Source: Lunularia cruciata
Taxonomy: Eukaryota > Streptophyta > Marchantiopsida > Lunulariales > Lunulariaceae
Assembly: GCA_948567375.1 (NCBI GenBank)
Contig: OX419758.1
Span: 39,695,473-39,759,472, forward strand
DNA: 64,000 nt
Direction of reading: 5' to 3'
Shown: positions 46,413 to 58,260 of the stretch, one piece after another
Layout of the letters: every line of letters starts with the position of its first letter
Numbering within the stretch: position 1 is the stretch's first letter
Notes under the pieces: model-generated
Told to the model about the DNA's origin: nothing
What the model saw: only the letters and a program-made list of their open reading frames with translations
The model's database searches: none
Made by a program: the position numbers and the translations under genes

Positions 46413-47495
46413 ATGACAGTTACAAAGGATACTTGGGAGCAAAATCTTGGACCTAAGCTTATTGGAGAGGAAAGACGGAGGGTTTTGAGGTTCTTGAGGA
46501 GTCACACGAGTTGTTTTGCCTTCAGTATGAAGGATTTGGGTGCTCTGGAGGGACCTAGTATACATATTGAGCTGACTAGCGATACACTAGTTTTTTGACG
46601 TCCTTATCGCTATAGTGACATGGAGAGGACATTGATTCAGAGCCGGAGTAGTGACCTTTTTGAGGCTGGTTTGGTAGAGATTTCACATGGGGAGTATGCA
46701 TCAGCGACAATGATGCCAACCAAGAAGGATTTGCATGGCAACTATACAGATAGGTAGATGTGTGGAGATTACCATCCTATCAACTGACATACCAGGGCTG
46801 ATTGGTATGCCATGCCTACAACGGAGGAGATTTTTGATGCGATTGGGCATGCAAAGGTCTTTAGTACTTTGGATCTTTGAGCTAGATATCATCAATTGCC
46901 AATCAGGGAGGAGGATAAGTCCAAGACATCATTTTGGGCTATTGATCCTCACGGCAAGGATGTGTTATCTTAGTGGAGGTTCTTACCATTTGAGTTGAAG
47001 AACGCTCTTGCTGAGTTCTAGAGGGTCATGGATAAGATCCTAGCTGGATTGGATTTTGCTCGGTGTTATATTGATGACATTTTGGTCTATAGCACTACTG
47101 TGGAGGAGCATGAGAGATAGTTAATGGAGGTGTTTGAGAGGTTGAGATCTCATGGACTTAAATTACATCTTGGGAAGTGTAGGTTCTTTCACGAGCAGGT
47201 TGAGTATTTAGGTCACACTATCTACCCCGGAGGACTTGGTGTTTAGCAGACCAAGGTGGAGGCTATTGCATGTATTTCCCGGCCTACGGATGTGAGCAGA
47301 GTGCAAGCATTCCTTGGGTTGGCAAACTTCTATCGCCGCTATGTTAGAGGATTTAGTGCCATTGCCAAGGCCTTGACGAAGCTGACCAAGCTTACACAGG
47401 AGTGGTGTTGGGGAGATGAGCAGGAGAGAGCTTTTGTAGAGCTCAAGGAGAGGTTGACATGTGCTCCTATTTTGAGGAGACCGATCAAAGGATGA
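46413..47495 (+). pseudogene. pol: Reverse transcriptase (plus copy)
   Basis: Ty3/gypsy RT: an N-terminal segment at 46413-46600, a fingers/palm region, YIDD catalytic box at 47067-47078, LGHTIYPGG at about 47210-47235 and the connection VQAFLGLANFYRRYVRG at 47296-47346. In-frame TAGs lie at 46971-46973, 47019-47021, 47118-47120 and 47244-47246. Confidence 0.9.
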
Positions 47496-47499
47496 CCAT

Positions 47500-47880
47500 T
47501 TCAGGTTCATACTGATTGGAGTATGTTGGGGCTTGGAGTGGTGCTCACCTAGCATGATGATGAGAGGAAGGAGTTTGTGGTGGCCTATGCTAGTTGCTCC
47601 AACAATTCAGTGGAGGCAAAGTATAGTTCATATGAGGGAGAGTGCTTGGTAGCAGTTTGGGCAGTAGCACATTTCAAATGTTACCTATTTGGTAACTCCT
47701 TCACTCTCATCACTGATCATCAGCCATTGAAGTGGTTGATGGAATCTGACAAGCTTTCAGGGAAGCTTGCACGATGGGCTCTGATTTTATAGGAGTATGA
47801 TTTCACGGTTGTTCATAGACTTGGAGTGGTGAACCATGATGCAGATGTGTTGAGTAGAAACCCATGTCCCAGCCTGTAGG
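47500..47880 (+). pseudogene. pol: RNase H (plus copy)
   Basis: HTDWSMLGLGVVL (Asp of the first motif), a GECLVAVWAVAHF block with its Glu, and LITDHQPLKWL follow RT in order. TAGs at 47550-47552 and 47790-47792 replace Gln; at the first, copy 1 keeps CAG. Confidence 0.85.
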
Positions 47881-48229
47881 ATCAGACCGGACCACATTGG
47901 CATGGTGAGACAAATGAGGAGATGGTGCCAAGTTGGCATGCATCGGCCTTTCTGTGTATATTTCAAAGGCTTTGGTGGTATCTCTTTCAGTGCACACAAG
48001 AGGAGTTATTGAGGTCACAGATCCAAAGAGTGAAGATATTGGTATAGTTCAGCGAGACATTCATGATGATGTCTTAGTGATGGACTATCTTCGTACTAGT
48101 GTTGTGGGTGGCACAGTTAGGGCCAAGGAGAAAGACCGTGTTCTTCAGTGAGCCAGACGGTTTAGATTGGAGGGCAGACACCTTTTGCGTGTATGGGAGG
48201 ATGGTAGAGTGCAAGTAGTACCACTTCCA

Positions 48230-49300
48230 GCATAAAGACCATAGTTGGTCCGTCATGCTCATGAAGAGCTAGGACATTTTGGAGTAAAGCGTACATATAG
48301 CTTACTCTAGAGTCATTATTGGTGGTGCGGTATGCAGACCAAGGTACAACAGTTTGTTGCTAGATGTGTGGTTTGTGACCGAGTCAGAGCATCATTCAAT
48401 GCTCCTACGCCACAATTACACCCATTACCTATCATGGGATTGGGTTACCGTTGGAGCTTGGACTTTGCTGGACCTTTACTGTTGACTGGGAGACATCATT
48501 GGTATGTTTTGGTGATGGTGGAGCACTTCTCCAAGTGGATTGAGTTGGTGGCACTTCTTGACAAGTCTAGTGAAGGGATAGCTTACTTGTTCTCGGATTG
48601 AGTTCTTAGTCATTTTGGTGCACCAGTTGAGGTTTTGACTGATCAGGGTACAGAGTTCTTGGGAGAGTTTTAGGTCTTGTGTGACAAGGCTTTGATTGAT
48701 CACCGTACTACCTCCGAGATCACCCTGAGGCAGATGGCTTAGAAGAGAGAGTGGTTCAGATGGTGAAGAGAGGATTGCAAAAGTATAGTTTGCAGAGAGG
48801 CCACTTGGGAGATTGGGATCTCCAGTTACCTTGGTTGGCCATGGACTATCAGTTCAGCCGGCAAGCCTCCTTAGCATCCTTCTCTCCGTACTTTCTACTC
48901 TATGGACGAGATCCAAATTTACCTACAGCCATTCGTCGAGATGCTACTATAGTTTTGGACTTAGATGACCTAGATGTATGGATGAGCGTATGTTCTCAGC
49001 GGGCAGAGATCTTTCAAAGAGTGATGCCGATGGCCTTTGAGAACTTGGCGATTGCTCAGCATAGAGATACTTTATGCTATGCTACTATTTGAGGAGGAGG
49101 TTATAGACCCTCAATCCATCAATTTCATCTAGGAGACTATGTATATCTACAATAGACAGCACCGACAACACTTGATGTTTTGACAAGCCGCACTATCTTG
49201 AGAGTGCGTGAGGTTTTGCCATTTGGAGTCCTTGTGTTAGAAGGACGTGATGGTGTTGTTTGGAAGGACCATGTGCGCAATTGTGCGCCATGCCACCTCC
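48230..49300 (+). pseudogene. pol: Integrase core and C-terminal module (plus copy)
   Basis: An HHCC zinc-binding region starts at HEELGHFGVKRTY (about 48260) and ends CVVCDRVRASF (about 48370-48400). The core has SLDFAGP (first Asp, about 48460), TDQGTEF (second Asp, about 48640) and a Glu-Arg-Val-Val-Gln block (about 48745), the D,D-35-E arrangement. A C-terminal module (LRVREVLPFGVLVLEGRDGV, then WKDHVRNCAPCHLP) ends just before the PHD. Several stops and frameshifts. Confidence 0.87.
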
Positions 49301-49356
49301 CAAACATTGATGGTACTATGGACCTTAGCTTGGCACTTGTACATGCAAGCTTGAGG

Positions 49357-49497
49357 TGTATGTTATGTGGCTCTTCTAGTAGAGCTGCTACTATGTTAAT
49401 GTGTGATAGCTGTTCAAGAGGATGGCATATAGCATGTATGACTCCTCCCCTCACGTTGGTTCCTCAAGGACAGTGGTTATGTCCTAGATGTACTTGA
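49357..49497 (+). pseudogene. C-terminal PHD finger fused to gypsy integrase
   Basis: In the same open frame as the end of integrase (open from 49180 to 49497) is a C4HC3 finger with spacing C-x2-C-x11-C-x2-C-x4-H-x2-C-x14-C-x2-C. It includes MLMCDSCSRGWHIACM and the conserved Trp two residues before the last Cys pair (WLCPRC). The stop TGA at 49495-49497 follows one residue after the last Cys. PHD fingers usually bind histone H3 tails, modified or not at Lys4. Here it sits where chromoviruses carry a chromodomain, suggesting integration targeting. All eight zinc ligands are intact, although other parts of the element are decayed. A remnant in the same place in copy 2 shows it is a family feature. 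Confidence 0.93.
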
Positions 49498-49774
49498 CCT
49501 ATAGCTAGTTCATTCTTTATATGGTATAGATTGCAGACAGGCAACTAACAATGGGGCTCCATAGCACTCGGCTTCCTGATCTTTGCTCATCATAGGGTAT
49601 ACCATATACTTAGAGTAGATGGCTATTTGGAATTAGAGGTGACCTAACCGCCAGCTAGGAGGGCGATTATGGCACTTGAGAGTCTATGTATGACTTATGT
49701 GTGAGTTGTGCTTCTATTGTGTATGATGTTGACAACGATGTATGTTGTGTAGCGATGTATATATGCATGATAGT
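49498..49774 (+). other. 3' untranslated region of DNMT-gypsy
   Basis: No coding sequence. Its last 106 bp (49669-49774) recur at 50218-50323. It matches 24665-24930 in reverse. Confidence 0.7.
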
Positions 49775-50217
49775 TGTCAAGCCATTAGTAGTTTTGCATC
49801 TAGATGCTCGGACACTGGAGTTCTAGTGATAGTAGTTACAGGCATTTTGGCCATTACTCATAGACTACTTTCCGACAGTCAGATTTCAGGTTTAGGGTAC
49901 TGACTTCATGGTGGGACCCACCATCACTTGCACCGTCCACACCATTGGTTGTGCCATCAGCAGGACTGTTGGGAGGAGACCTAGGTCAAAATCAGGGGTA
50001 TACCCTAGCAGTGCAGCTCTAGAGAGCTCACTTCTCTGATGTTGAGCCTTTGAGTTCCTAGCTAGAGTGGACAGAAAGCCGGTGAGCATTACTTGGAGTC
50101 TCTATGCTAGAGTGGGTGTGGCTTGACTGTAATCAGTGCACTATTGTTGGCAAGTTGTTGAGGATCAGACCAAATATTGATCCGAGTTTGATTGATTTGA
50201 GTGGTAAACAATCTGAT
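49775..50217 (+). repeat. Partial LTR of DNMT-gypsy (443 bp)
   Basis: It starts TGTCAAGCCATTAGTAG and matches the first half of the LTR at 7256-8223 in reverse. Similarity stops at CTGATTA, where a second copy of the 3'-UTR block begins. Confidence 0.78.
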
Positions 50218-50323
50218 TATTATGGCACTTGAGAGTCTATGTATGACTTATGTGTGAGTTGTGCTTCTATTGTGTATGATGTTGACAGCAATGTATGTTG
50301 TGTAGCAATGTATATACGCATGA
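50218..50323 (+). repeat. Second copy of the 106-bp 3'-UTR block
   Basis: Almost identical to 49669-49774, in direct orientation. The differences are few and mostly transitions. It ends where LTR-B homology begins. Confidence 0.9.
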
Positions 50324-52102
50324 CAACCTGTACTCCAAGCTTCCTCTAATATGTACTTCAGCCTTCAACCAATTTGTACTTCAATTGGGGTAATTCTATG
50401 TTTTTTGACAAGGAAAACTCTATGTAACTTAGATAGGTATACCTTTCACTATACGACTTGTATTTCAATGTTGTAGAACTCAATGAAAGCATGTGAAATA
50501 ATATTTTCAATCATATAAAATATGCCATAATCTGATCACTACAACTTCCTTGACGAGCTCTCAATTTGGTAAGTTTTCTATAGTTTTCACCCTAATTTTG
50601 AAATCCCTAATTTAAGGTTTGCTCTTGGTTTTGGGTAGCTTTCCCTAGATTTTTGGATCAATGGTGCACTTAATCCTCAAAAACACTCCAGCTACCTAAA
50701 ATTGTCAATCATAGACATACAAATAGGAGAATTGACACTTAATCATGATAAAAGATAGAAATGCTCTATCGAGGTCATGATAGTATTTTCAATAGAGTTT
50801 GTTGCATTAGCTCTCACTCTCCATGGACCCAAAGTCAACCAAAATTTCACAATAGCTGGTTGCACCCTTGTCTAAACCTATATAAATTTTAGTACTCTAA
50901 TCCAACCCTAAATGTTACATATGGATCAATTCCTAAGCTGGGCTAACTTGTAAGTTGTGCAGACTGAGGTATGCTTGACCCAAGACCTTGAATTGTCTAT
51001 TTGAGGAATTCACATGAAACCTTTGCATAGAAGTGAAAACCCTAGCGACCAACAATACTGGAAATTTTCACAAGGTGATTCAGACCACAACTTTAGGAGT
51101 GACCAAATCTTCAAACCTGATCAGCATCTCATCTCCAACTCCTCAGTTTCCAAAGTTCCAACTTCAATTGGCCAAATCCGATTTGAGATTCATCAAACCC
51201 CTAAAATCTCTTGATCTCACCAATACAAGCGCTCTATCAACTCTCCAACCCAATTGATAGATTCTTGAAGATGTCTCATGAAGCTCTCTAAATCACCTAT
51301 TTTGTGCTCATGGGTATGAATTTTACCCCCTTGATTCAGTTGATCATATCTCCCAAAGAATTGGCTCAAATCACTCAATTTTAGTCTCTTAATTATAGCC
51401 CGTCAGCTCCTCTCTCCAATTGTGGTTTTCTATCTTTGAATGCCCTTCCAAAACTCCTTTGATGATCTAAAAACTTCCAACTTCCTCTCTTGGGACCCAA
51501 TCTCTTGCAATTTTGTCATTCACTCTCTTTACTTTTTGACAAGTGGACCCCACAACTCCACCTTGAAGCTCATGAGTTAAATTGAGCCATTTTCCATCTA
51601 CAAGAGCACATGGATTGTCAAGCCCTAGAATTGCTTGTAAGTAAGCACCAGAAGAACAATATGATCTGGGTTTTCCATCATCAACTTCGTGAATACTGCC
51701 CCAAAATGTTCCACCATTTGATCTCATAAGCTGTTGTGGTGTAAAATCTGAAGCCTAATGAGAAAAGGATTTGAGAGTGGCAAATTGGGAGCATGGGACA
51801 TCTCTTACTCAATTGACCTCTCTAATGCTTGGCCTCCATGCTCTGCTACAACTTTCACTCTCAATGTCTTCCTCTTGCTTGAGACTCCTCTAACTAAAAC
51901 ACACTTCCTTCCCAACTCTCCACCATCTATATACATAAGAGCCTTCAAAGAAAACAAGACCATAATCCATGTGGCCAACTGTATACATGTACATAGATTG
52001 CTCACATGGCAATAGCTCAACCGTGTGATCCATCATTCAACCTATTTCATCTTTACAAAGATAAATCACATCTTCGTAGGCTACACAAAACACAACACAA
52101 CA
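50324..52102 (-). mobile_element. LTR-B, truncated (1.8 kb)
   Basis: Homologous to 52960-54746 throughout. The sense start (right end, ...CACAACA) is present, but about 430 bp corresponding to 52533-52960 is missing at the left, where it abuts the 106-bp block. Confidence 0.82.
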
Positions 52103-52532
52103 CCACTTGTAATAGCACAACTAGTTTAATGTTGATCTCACCAATCAACTCCAATAGACATACTCCCTCTACTAAATATTGCCAAGACATGAGTGTGGTA
52201 TCTAAAGGTGACAATGTGATCAACTCCAAAGACTCATCCTCACACTAGACTCCTGGCGGTACAAAGGCTCCACTCCAAGCCTACTACACCAATTGATCTG
52301 CATGTTGCAATGCCTCCTCTAAACTCCATAATGAAACATCCAAGGTGAATGGCATGATCCCATTCAAACTCACAATCTAAGTGATCTCCTTTGGTATTGG
52401 AGTATCTTTTGCATGGATTTTTCTCCTCCAATAAGTTACCAAGCCAAGAAACAAAAAAGTTGGAAGTTGAAATTGATGTTGCCATGGTCCTTGAATATAC
52501 TAAGCCAAGACTACCACTACTAAAGCATATGG
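52103..52532 (-). pseudogene. DNMT-gypsy copy 3 fragment: unknown domain and start of DNMT
   Basis: It aligns with 3061-3480 of copy 1 on the same strand. Motif I is only weakly readable near 52125-52170. It lies between two LTR-B copies. Confidence 0.75.
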
Positions 52533-54746
52533 TGTCGTACTTTCTTTTCTCTCTTTGGGAATACACAAAGTGCCTAGCTGTGGAGACTACAGATCAAAGG
52601 CTTGAGGTAAACATGTAATGAATTGACTGAACACGCGTGTGACCCTATTGCCTCCTTTCCCATAACTAATATTCTTGCTATCGAGAAGGGTAGTACCGGG
52701 TAACCTAACATGTCATCACAACACGCACTCTTGGTCTGTTGGCTATCACTTCAAGCATAACCAAGGAGAAATACACAGCACTCCTAGAAGGAAATAATCT
52801 AAGCGCAACGCCCACACACCAATCCAAGCCAATTGGGCGTACAAACAAGCATACAAGCACAAAGAGGATCCAATCACAAGAATAAGGCAACAACTCTTTG
52901 TAGTTTTTGTCAGAAAAGAGCTTTAGAGCCTTCTTGCTCTATCATCAAGATCATTTCAACCTGTGCTCCAAGCCTCCTCCAATCTGTACTTCAAAGCTCA
53001 ACAAATTTCTACTCCATGTGGGGATTTTCTAAGTCTTTTTGATAGGGAAAACTCTGCACAGCTCATATGAAAATAACTATTTTTGTATATCTTGGATTCA
53101 AGTGTTCTAGGATTTAATGGAAAGCATGTGAGATATTATTTCCAATAATATAAAATACACTTCAATCAGATCACTATAACTTGCCTGAAAAGCTTTCAAA
53201 GTTGGCCAGGGTTTTGCAACTTTCACCCTAATTTCAAAATCCCATTTTTAGGGTTTGCTCCTGGTTCTTGGCAAATTTTCCCCAGATTTCTGATTCAAAA
53301 ATACAATTGATCCTCACAAACACTCTGGCAACCTGAAACTCTCAATCAAAGTCATAAGTTAAGAGAATTGATATCCAATCCAAAGATGAAAGATAAAATT
53401 GCTCTACCGAGCTTATGATAGTATCTTCAACCAAATTTTTTGCATCAGATCTCACTCTTCATAGATCTAAAACCAACCAAATTCTCAAAAATAGCTAATT
53501 GTGCTATTTTCTAAACTCTTGCAAATTTTGGTAGCCTAATCTAACCCCAGTCCCTAGATGTAGATCAATTCTTGGGTTGGGCTAACTTGTGAGCTCTACA
53601 AACCCAGGTATACTTGATCCAAGACTTTGATTTCTCTATTTAAAGAGTTCACATGAAAACTTTACACAAAGGTGAAAACTCTATCCACCAACAAATCTGG
53701 AAATTTTAATAAGGAAATTTGAACCACAACTTGGGAAGTGACCAAAACTCCAAACCTGATCATTAGCTCTTCTCCAACACCTTACATCCCATAAGCTTCA
53801 ACTTCAATCAATTAAATATGATTTGAGATGGACCCAAAACTAGAATTTATTTCACTTAGTATTGTAAGCACTTTATCTACTTTTGATCCCACTAACAGAT
53901 AGTGAAAATGTCTCAAGATCCCTCAATTGACTACTTTGTGCTCTTGGGTATGAATTTAACCCCCCTTGACTCAGTTGATCATATCCCTCTCATATTCAGA
54001 GCATATTGTGTGATTTCTATCTCCAGATTGTAGCCGGTCATCTCTTCTTTCCAACCATCTCCTTCTTTCGCCAAATGACCTCCCCAAACTCCCTTGATGG
54101 TCAAAAAACTCCAGACTTCTCTCTTGGGACCCAAGCTCTTGCACATTTGTCCTTTAGTCTTTTTACTTTTTGACAAATGGACCCCACAACTCCACCTTGA
54201 AGCTTATGAGCAAAAATTTAGTCATTCCCCAACTATAGAAGGACATATATTGTCAAGTCCCAGACATTTTCATATGTAAGCACAGGAAGGACAATAGGAT
54301 CCGGATTTCCCATCACCGACTCCACAAACACCACCCCAAAACGTGCTACCAACCAATCCCGTAAGTTGTCACGGTGTAAAATCTGAAGCCTGATGAGAAA
54401 GGATTCAGGAGTGGCAGATAGGGAGCATGGGACATCTCATGCTCAAATGCTTCCTCCAATGCTCTAACACTCACTCTTTGCTACAACTCTCACTCCCAAC
54501 GTCCTTCTCCCCTCAAGACTCTCCAAACTAAAACACACCCATCTCTCCACTTGCCCTCATCTTTATTCATCAGAGCCCTCAAACATGATAAGATTGTAAC
54601 CCACGTGGCCAATCACATACATGTACATAGATGGCTCACATGGCAACATCTCATCCGTCAGATCTAGCATACAACCTACCCCACTAACATGGAGATAAAC
54701 TATGATAAGTCACTTTTTTATAGCCTACGCAAACCACAACACGACA
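52533..54746 (-). mobile_element. Solo LTR-B (2214 bp)
   Basis: On the plus strand it begins TGTCGTACTTTC and ends CACAACACGACA. The flanks (CATATGG on the left, ACGGGTAGGCG on the right) fit a diverged 5-bp duplication of the ATTGG found unbroken in copy 1 near 3470. No convincing ORF. Confidence 0.83.
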
Positions 54747-55788
54747 ACGGGTAGGCGACATACCCATCCCTCACCTGACTGCCAACTTGGTCTATAAGAG
54801 GTTGTCTCCTCTCAATAGTCAATATTGAAACCCATGGGGTATAATACTACTCCACCAACTAGCACATCATGTGACTCAACTATCATTGCAATAACCTAAG
54901 CTCTCACCACAAAGCTATTAGTTGGATGAGTAGGTTGAATCTAGATGACAAGCTCTCCACATGTGATGTACTATGTAGAACTACTCCCTAGAGATGTTTG
55001 GATCTGAAATGGACACCTCTCCACATTGGTCTTTCATAGCTTCAGACCAACAACTACAGCCTTCCCCAACATAAGGGGTTGCATACCAAAGTCTAGTACA
55101 ACCCTCTATAGTATATAGACCTTCCTTGAAAGTCCCACCAAATGGGCAATCCCCCTCTAATTATCCAACAAGACAACCCAAGTGTGAACCGCATTCACTC
55201 AAAAGCAAGTCTAGTTGGTAACTCTTCCAATCCCATTGTTGATGCCTACCATAACCCATTGGTCATTGAGCAGATCCCTTGCTCCTCAACCAAGTCAACT
55301 CCACTATTAACCACTTCTACTCTAGAAGCAAGGGCCACATCATCCCTACTCGCATAAAGTGTGATAGCCAATAGGAACACTGGAGCTGGATCAACTCCCA
55401 ATGTAAACATGTCATTGGTTGAGAACAAAGGAAAGCGCATAATCAACTGAGCCATCCTCAACATCAAGCTAGACTCAATCAATGTAGTAGCAGTGGCTGA
55501 CTAGCAAGAAGTCAATCATGAATCTCATTACCACCTACTACACTTGCACTGGGACGTATAGGAGCCATGGATGTTTTTTGTAGTGCCTTAGAGAGTATAA
55601 AAGACTAGGGGAGTTTGGCTTGTCTACCAACCTCTCCTCTCTATGGGTCCAACTCCACTAATGTTCCTCTAGGCTCTAGAGCACGTATTGCATTCCTAGT
55701 CATTATGGCAAAGGCATCTACCTATGCTGCTCCGCTCATGAAGACAAAGACATCTTTATCACCTGCATAAGAAGACAAGGAACCCAAC
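54747..55788 (-). pseudogene. DNMT-gypsy copy 3 fragment: protease and end of gag
   Basis: It aligns with 3475-3957 and 4698-5250 of copy 1, without the solo LTR found there. A 78-codon stretch (55246-55482) matches the pre-protease region. Confidence 0.75.
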
Positions 55789-56283
55789 TCCATCATACTC
55801 CTCCAAGGCTAACACTCCAAGTCTCAAACCATTGCTCACTAGAGAACTCAATGAGAGAGAGATAGTTACAAATGATGAGTACCTCTTCACCCCTAGTTTA
55901 TATACTTGTTTATTCACCAAAGTTACTAATTATTGAAGTAACTCAAGTTACTAGGCTAAAACTCAAATAAAATCAAAAGTCTAAAGGAATATCCATACTC
56001 ATGGGAATATTCTCCCAAGCATTTAGTCTTATCTTGACCTAACCATTAAGTCAAGGATTCTTTTACAAGAGTTATCCTTGGACTATAGAAGAATTCAAAA
56101 CAAAAAAGCTTATGGATCCAAGAGTTCTCTACTTGTTCCTCAAAGCCAAACACCTAGGAATAATACCAAGTCAATACACTAGAATCTAAAATAGTGGTGC
56201 TCATCTTTTCCACCTCCTCTAAAGTAAGGTACCATATATCTTAGCTATAGCTAACTTTAGCTAATCATGACTAATATAGAAAC
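55789..56283 (-). mobile_element. LTR-C fragment (~495 bp)
   Basis: It matches 43502-44020 on the same strand, including the block after GTTAGCCTTGGAGGAGTATG. Its sense start is missing: similarity ends at about 56283. Confidence 0.78.
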
Positions 56284-57719
56284 ATCTTTGATATTCATGT
56301 CAATCCATTGCATAGTGCAATGGATTGAAATGACTATCTTCTCCGGAATCCCCCAAGAACTCTATTGTGACAATGTAACCGGAAACTGCAAACCTCAATT
56401 GTAACTACCACAAGTACTCGACCAAGAATCATCAACTGCCACCACCAACCAAACACCACCCACTAATGTAACTCTAATTACAACTACTACACTAGGAGTA
56501 AGTGTAACATGTAATCTTCCATCACAACATGAACTCTCATGGTCTATAGGTCATCACTTCCTTCTCATCGGAGAGAAACATATATAGTTTGATTGGTCAT
56601 CACTCTTGCTTCACTATTAAGAGCACACTAGAGCACCAATCCTCTAAAGTCACAACACCTCACACAAATATGGTGCATAAACAAGAAGCAAAGAATGGAG
56701 GGGGTCCAATCATAAGAAGACTAAACAAAAACCCTCCATCTCATAAATCAACACTTGACTAACTTTGCCACCATTTGGCATTTGACATAATTGGAGTATC
56801 TATCTACCTACCTCCTAAGCTATGAGGATCACCAAGAATGGGATCAAACTTCTTCTGGCCAAAATCTGACATAGAACCTCCTTGAAATCTAATATAAAAT
56901 TTGACATAAAATTTGGCACAAATCCCTAGAATTGGTTGACTGCCAAATCCTCTACTAAATCTCTACTTGAGCCAAATTGAAAGGATGGGGATCTTCAAAT
57001 CTCTAATTTGTGGGAATGGGTTCTCAACTTCACCTTAAATTTTACCTTTTGAGCTCAATTTGCACCAACTTGGTCCTACTTTCACCTCTTGAGCTCAAAA
57101 TGAACACTACCACTTGAAATTGACTTTATTCTCAAGGAAATTTGGCTAGTACTTCTGCACATAATCACTCTAAAGGAAATCCAAATTACAATCCAAGTAT
57201 CAATGATCTACCAAGTTTGGCAATACCACCAACACCCTCAATTCCTACACTTAATTTCCCCTAACTCTCACTTCTTTGATGTAATCAATTCTTCATCCAC
57301 TCGAATTAACTCAAATCAAATCAATACTTGATCTTTCACTCAACAATCTGCCAACAACTAAGCATTGATTACAATCAAGCCACACCCACTCTAGCTAAGA
57401 TACTCCATGTGACGCTCGACGGCTCCATAGCCAAGAACTCAAAAGCTTAACATCAAAGAAGTAGCTCTCTAAGGTTACACCTCCAAGGCATACCCTTAAT
57501 TTTGACTTGCATCTTGAACCCTAATTGTCCCGTTGATTGCACACTTGATGGTGCAAACGGTGCAAGTGATGATGTACCTCACCATTTATTCATTACTCTA
57601 AATACAAAATCTGACCATCAACAAGTAGCATATGAGTAATTGCCAAAATACTTCTAACTACTAATACTACTACTCTAGCATCTGAGCAATCTAGGTGCAA
57701 TACTACAAATGGTGTGATA
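56284..57719 (-). mobile_element. DNMT-gypsy copy 3: leader and LTR
   Basis: The leader (56340-56775) matches 6711-7255. The LTR at 56776-57719 matches 7256-8223, with ends TGGCA... and ...GGTGTGATA, decayed from TGACA and TGACA. Most of gag is missing. The right end abuts a truncated chromovirus LTR. Confidence 0.8.
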
Positions 57720-57834
57720 ACTCTTTTGGTGATACCTATCTCTGATCTACCTAGACCATCATACTTAACATCCTTCTTGATATTACCAAGTCAATTTTCA
57801 CCTCTAAATAATATATCTAGCTATTAATATTACA
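57720..57834 (-). repeat. Truncated 3' LTR of the chromovirus
   Basis: In sense direction it begins TGTAATATTAATAGC at 57834 and matches the start of the LTR at 63290-63407. It is cut at 57720, where a DNMT-gypsy LTR end is joined. Confidence 0.8.
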
Positions 57835-57862
57835 AACTCCTCCCTCCTCCCTCTCTTTTAAG
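57835..57862 (-). other. Polypurine tract
   Basis: The minus strand reads AAAAGAGAGGGAGGAGGG and further purines directly before the 3' LTR, the expected primer for plus-strand synthesis. Confidence 0.85.
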
Positions 57863-57869
57863 ACGCAAT

Positions 57870-57990
57870 GTCCTTGTTGCAAAGTTGTTGCTCAAAATAT
57901 TTCACTAACATTGATGCATTGGTCATGTTTGCTCTCATGTTGCCTCATACAATGGATACCCTTTCCAATATACAAGATATTCCATACTAG
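57870..57990 (-). pseudogene. Chromodomain at the chromovirus C-terminus
   Basis: The minus strand encodes EYLVYWKGYPLYEAT (57936-57985), the chromodomain core, then a one-base frame change and MTNASMLVKYFEQQL before the final stop. Chromodomains guide chromovirus integration towards marked histones. Confidence 0.85.
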
Positions 57991-58260
57991 GACGGCAAGT
58001 ACCATGCATTTTTGGAGAATGTGTTTGACTTCATATTCCTTGGTGTCATCAATGAGTGTTGGACAAGGTCAAATTTCTTGTATGGAAGAGAAGTGGAGAG
58101 ATCAAGATGCATATTTATGTAGTAAGGAAACATGGAATATTAGATGGATCTTCATGTGTGGCGGTAGCTCAAGTTGATAAGCCACTGCTCCAATTCAACA
58201 AAGGATGGGAAAGGTCCAATAAAATGAAGGTTGAGCTTGCAAGGGCCAACTAATGTGAGG

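Larger units (their letters stand above)
44102..50217 (+). mobile_element. DNMT-gypsy, plus-strand copy with full pol, 5'-truncated
   Basis: In order: end of gag/linker (44102-44340), protease (44340-44540), unknown domain (44569-45087), C5 DNA methyltransferase (45109-46100), linker, RT (46413-47495), RNase H (47500-47870), integrase (48230-49300), PHD finger (49357-49497), 3' UTR (49498-49774) and a partial LTR (49775-50217). gag and the 5' LTR are missing. About a dozen in-frame stops, mostly TAG, and a few frameshifts inactivate it, but all catalytic motifs can be read. It is the reference copy for this family here. Confidence 0.9.
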
